Part shown: piece after piece, positions 61,516 to 64,000 of the stretch
Position numbering within the stretch: the first letter of the stretch is position 1
Layout: every line of letters begins with the position of its first letter
Source of the DNA: Neptunomonas japonica JAMM 1380
GTDB lineage: Bacteria > Pseudomonadota > Gammaproteobacteria > Pseudomonadales > Balneatricaceae
Assembly: GCF_016592555.1 (NCBI RefSeq)
Contig: NZ_AP014546.1
Span: 3,048,501-3,112,500, forward strand
Length of the DNA stretch: 64,000 bases
Direction of reading: 5' to 3'
Translations under genes and position numbers: made by a program
Notes under the pieces: model-generated
Seen by the model: the letters and a program-made list of their open reading frames with translations, nothing else
What the model was told of the DNA's origin: nothing
Databases searched by the model: none

Positions 61516-63132
61516 TTGATCTCTACCGCAAACATCACCATGCAATTTGGCACTACGCCATTGTTCGAAAACATCTCTGTAAAGTTTGGTAACGGAAATC
61601 GTTATGGCCTGATTGGCGCAAATGGCTGCGGTAAAACAACGTTCATGAAAATTCTGGATGGCACCCTAGCACCGACTTCTGGTAACGTCTCGATCTCCCC
61701 TAACCAACGTGTTGGTAAGCTACATCAGGATCAGTTCGCCTTCGAACAGTTCAGTGTCGTTAATACTGTTATCATGGGCCATAAAGAACTATGGGAGATA
61801 AAACAGGAGCGAGATCGCATCTATTCTTTACCTGAAATGTCTGAAGAAGAAGGGATGAAAGTTGCTGAACTTGAAGTCATCTTTGCGGAGATGGACGGCT
61901 ATAGCGCAGAAAGCCGAGCAGAAGAAATATTGCTAGGTGCCGGTATTGATCAGTCTCTTTTTTATGGGCCGATGAGCGGTGTTGCTCCGGGTTGGAAATT
62001 ACGTGTTTTACTAGCTCAAGCACTGTTCTCAGATCCAGACATTTTATTATTGGATGAGCCTACCAACAACTTAGATATCAACACAATCCGCTGGCTCGAA
62101 ACACTATTAAACGAGCGAAAAAGCACAATGGTAATCATCTCGCATGACCGCCACTTCCTCAACTCCGTATGTACTCATATGGCTGATATCGATTATCGAG
62201 AGCTACGTGTCTACCCCGGAAACTATGACGATTTCATGATGGCTTCAACCGAAGTTCAGGAACGTCTGCTATCAGAAAATGCGAAAAAGAGTGCTCAAAT
62301 TGCTGACCTGCAACAGTTTGTGAGCCGCTTCTCAGCTAACGCATCTAAAGCTAAACAGGCTAGCTCACGCGCTAAGAAGATTGATAAAATCAAACTTGAT
62401 GAAGTCAAACCCTCAAGCCGTATTAACCCTTTTATCCGTTTCACTCAAGATAAAAAACTATTTCGCCAGGCGCTGATTCTGGAAAATTTAGGACACGGGT
62501 TTGAAGGAGCCCCCCTATTTACAGGGGGCAACATCATCCTTGATGCAGGTAGTCGCTTGGCTATTATAGGCGAGAATGGCGCAGGTAAAACCACGCTATT
62601 ACGTTGCTTGCTAGACCAGTTAAGTGCAAAAGAAGGCACTGTTAAATGGTCTGAAAACACATCTTTTGGCTACTGCCCACAAGATAGCACCGCTGATTTT
62701 AACTCTGATATCAACGTATTTGATTGGATGAGCCAATGGCGCAAACCCAAACATGGCGACCAAGTTGTTCGCTCCATACTTGGTCAGCTGTTGTTTTCTG
62801 CCGATGACTACAACAAAAAAGCAAGGGTCTGCTCCGGCGGTGAGAAAAACCGTCTGTTATTCGGCAAATTAATGATGTCTAACCCTAACGTCCTAATTAT
62901 GGACGAGCCAACTAACCATCTCGATATGGAAGCAATCGAAGCGTTAAACTTGGCATTAGAAAACTACCCTGGCACACTTATTTTTGTCAGCCATGACCGC
63001 GAATTTGTTTCATCACTGGCTACGCGGGTCATCGAAATAAAAGACAAAAAACTTGTCGATTTCCAAGGCACCTACGAAGAATACCTAGCCGACCAACTAG
63101 CCCAAGAAAAGAAACTCGCAAAGCGAAAATAA
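61516..63132 (+). CDS. ybiT: ABC-F translation-associated ATPase YbiT
   Basis: 538 aa with two ABC domains and no membrane part. Walker [12 protein letters not shown] (~38) and [11 protein letters not shown] (~352); Walker [13 protein letters not shown] and [12 protein letters not shown]; second signature [11 protein letters not shown], the first replaced by [18 protein letters not shown]. The N-terminus [20 protein letters not shown] is that of the YbiT branch. ABC-F proteins bind the ribosomal E site. Start is TTG at 61516 with AGGA 8 nt upstream. Confidence 0.93.
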   Translation: MISTANITMQFGTTPLFENISVKFGNGNRYGLIGANGCGKTTFMKILDGTLAPTSGNVSISPNQRVGKLHQDQFAFEQFSVVNTVIMGHKELWEIKQERDRIYSLPEMSEEEGMKVAELEVIFAEMDGYSAESRAEEILLGAGIDQSLFYGPMSGVAPGWKLRVLLAQALFSDPDILLLDEPTNNLDINTIRWLETLLNERKSTMVIISHDRHFLNSVCTHMADIDYRELRVYPGNYDDFMMASTEVQERLLSENAKKSAQIADLQQFVSRFSANASKAKQASSRAKKIDKIKLDEVKPSSRINPFIRFTQDKKLFRQALILENLGHGFEGAPLFTGGNIILDAGSRLAIIGENGAGKTTLLRCLLDQLSAKEGTVKWSENTSFGYCPQDSTADFNSDINVFDWMSQWRKPKHGDQVVRSILGQLLFSADDYNKKARVCSGGEKNRLLFGKLMMSNPNVLIMDEPTNHLDMEAIEALNLALENYPGTLIFVSHDREFVSSLATRVIEIKDKKLVDFQGTYEEYLADQLAQEKKLAKRK

Positions 63133-63143
63133 GGGCGACTTGT

Positions 63144-63179
63144 AAGCGGTAGAGACAGGATGTTTATGCCGCTTTTTTT
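63144..63179 (+). terminator. Probable terminator of ybiT
   Basis: AAGCGG / CCGCTT stem with a 19-nt loop followed by seven T, 12 bp past the stop. Confidence 0.6.
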
Positions 63180-63270
63180 GACTGTTTATTACCCTTGAAT
63201 TGGCTGTCTTACAAGAAGAAAAACCATGTTATAGTTTGCCATAAATATACGGACTTAATTGAGGCCAACC

Positions 63271-63930
63271 TTGATCACACTCCACAGCAACCCACTCGTA
63301 TCTAGCCCGGCTAAAACAGATCAAGCGAAAGCAGAAGATGTCACACCAGTTTCAAATACTGATGCCTCGATAGCTAAAGAAACAGAATCACAAAGTGCTC
63401 AGCCAGAATTTAGCTCACGAGCAGAAATGTTGGCCCAGATGAACAAAGAGTTTGATATTACCGGGACTGATTTCCATATTTCGCAACAGTTTATTAATCG
63501 CCTGTCCGAAATAGGGTTATTAAGCAAAAGTGAAGCAACAGAATTGAATCAAGGCTTACCGCTGACCAGTGACGGAAGTAAATCTACACAAAGCCTCACA
63601 ACACTGAAGTCTGCTTTGGACAACATATTTGAGCGTGTAAAAGATGAAGGGGGTGCCTCTGGCCTGTTATCTGTAATTGATAAATCAAGAAAAATACTCG
63701 ATAACCTTGATGGATCAAAATCAAAAACATTTCCTATTGACCCAGCAACAGCTGCGGCCGAACTTGATCACTACTTAAAGAGCGATGACTCTAGCATTCT
63801 CGCAGAAGACGAAAAACAATCCTTAAATGATTTAAAAACAGCACTAACTATCGCTGACAAACTCAGCCCTGAGCAACGTACCTCAGCGCAAGTGAGTAAG
63901 TACATGGAGATCCTCAAGCGTTACGGTTAA
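63271..63930 (+). CDS. Hypothetical protein, mostly helical
   Basis: 219 aa from the TTG at 63271 (GAGG 6 nt upstream; a TTG at 63259 is an alternative). The first ~60 residues are low-complexity (Ser/Thr/Ala/Glu-rich), the rest amphipathic helices such as AEMLAQMNKEFDITGTDFHI, SALDNIFERVKDEGGASGLL and VSKYMEILKRYG. No signal peptide or known motif. A free-standing gene after ybiT; function unknown. Confidence 0.6.
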   Translation: MITLHSNPLVSSPAKTDQAKAEDVTPVSNTDASIAKETESQSAQPEFSSRAEMLAQMNKEFDITGTDFHISQQFINRLSEIGLLSKSEATELNQGLPLTSDGSKSTQSLTTLKSALDNIFERVKDEGGASGLLSVIDKSRKILDNLDGSKSKTFPIDPATAAAELDHYLKSDDSSILAEDEKQSLNDLKTALTIADKLSPEQRTSAQVSKYMEILKRYG

Positions 63931-64000
63931 GTGCTTCCAAATAACACCATACCCATATTTACAGCGCACATGACATAGGAAATGATATTTGTATCAACTC

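Overview
The window is a 64 kb, gene-dense, AT-leaning bacterial chromosome segment. The gene orders lpt-rpoN-hpf-ptsN-rapZ-ptsO, mlaFEDCB-ibaG-murA-hisG-hisD, mreBCD-maf-rng-yhdP and gatCAB, together with a Pseudomonas-type aru/ast arginine cluster, point to a gammaproteobacterium. A marine Oceanospirillales-type organism is likely, but that assignment is inference from gene content and order, not from any marker comparison.

Layout. 0-12 kb: a partial rsuA at the left edge, a PEP-CTERM surface protein divergent from a FadR-type GntR regulator, zapG, a NIF3 protein, degS, and then one long leftward run hisD-hisG-murA-ibaG-mlaB-C-D-E-F. 12-22 kb: rightward yrbG, kdsD, a broken kdsC, lptC-lptA-lptB, rpoN, hpf, ptsN, rapZ, ptsO, mgtE and darP. 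21.4-30.9 kb: a leftward envelope and shape block mreB-mreC-mreD-maf-rng-yhdP and a nitrilase-family gene. Both mreC and the nitrilase gene carry frame breaks at homopolymers. 31-34.2 kb: gatCAB. 34.3-36.7 kb: a small AT-rich accessory patch with a tyrosine-recombinase fragment, small membrane or secreted proteins and a decayed membrane-protein gene. 36.7-40.2 kb: a two-gene small-GTPase/roadblock-like operon, a Mug-like glycosylase, msrA, a prepilin and a VOC protein.

40-61 kb is dominated by arginine catabolism: an ArgR-type AraC-family regulator divergent from aruC, with a tandem ArgR-like operator between them, then an operon of an M20 peptidase, aruF, aruG, astD and astB. A third arginine N-succinyltransferase paralogue lies at 58.5 kb. 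No astE is seen, and the M20 gene is a candidate replacement. Interspersed are csp, efpL, a GST, a TfoX C-terminal-domain protein, an Lrp-type regulator, a folE2-hisI pair behind a Zur-like box, metR/metE, and a decaying bfr-bfd iron-storage pair. The right end carries purU, trmK, the ABC-F gene ybiT and a hypothetical gene.

The most notable points are the GTPase with a fused roadblock-like domain plus a second roadblock-like protein; the kdsC remnant inside an otherwise intact LPS locus; frame breaks in mreC and the nitrilase gene; the M20 gene in place of astE; and two near-perfect predicted operators (ArgR-type and Zur-type).
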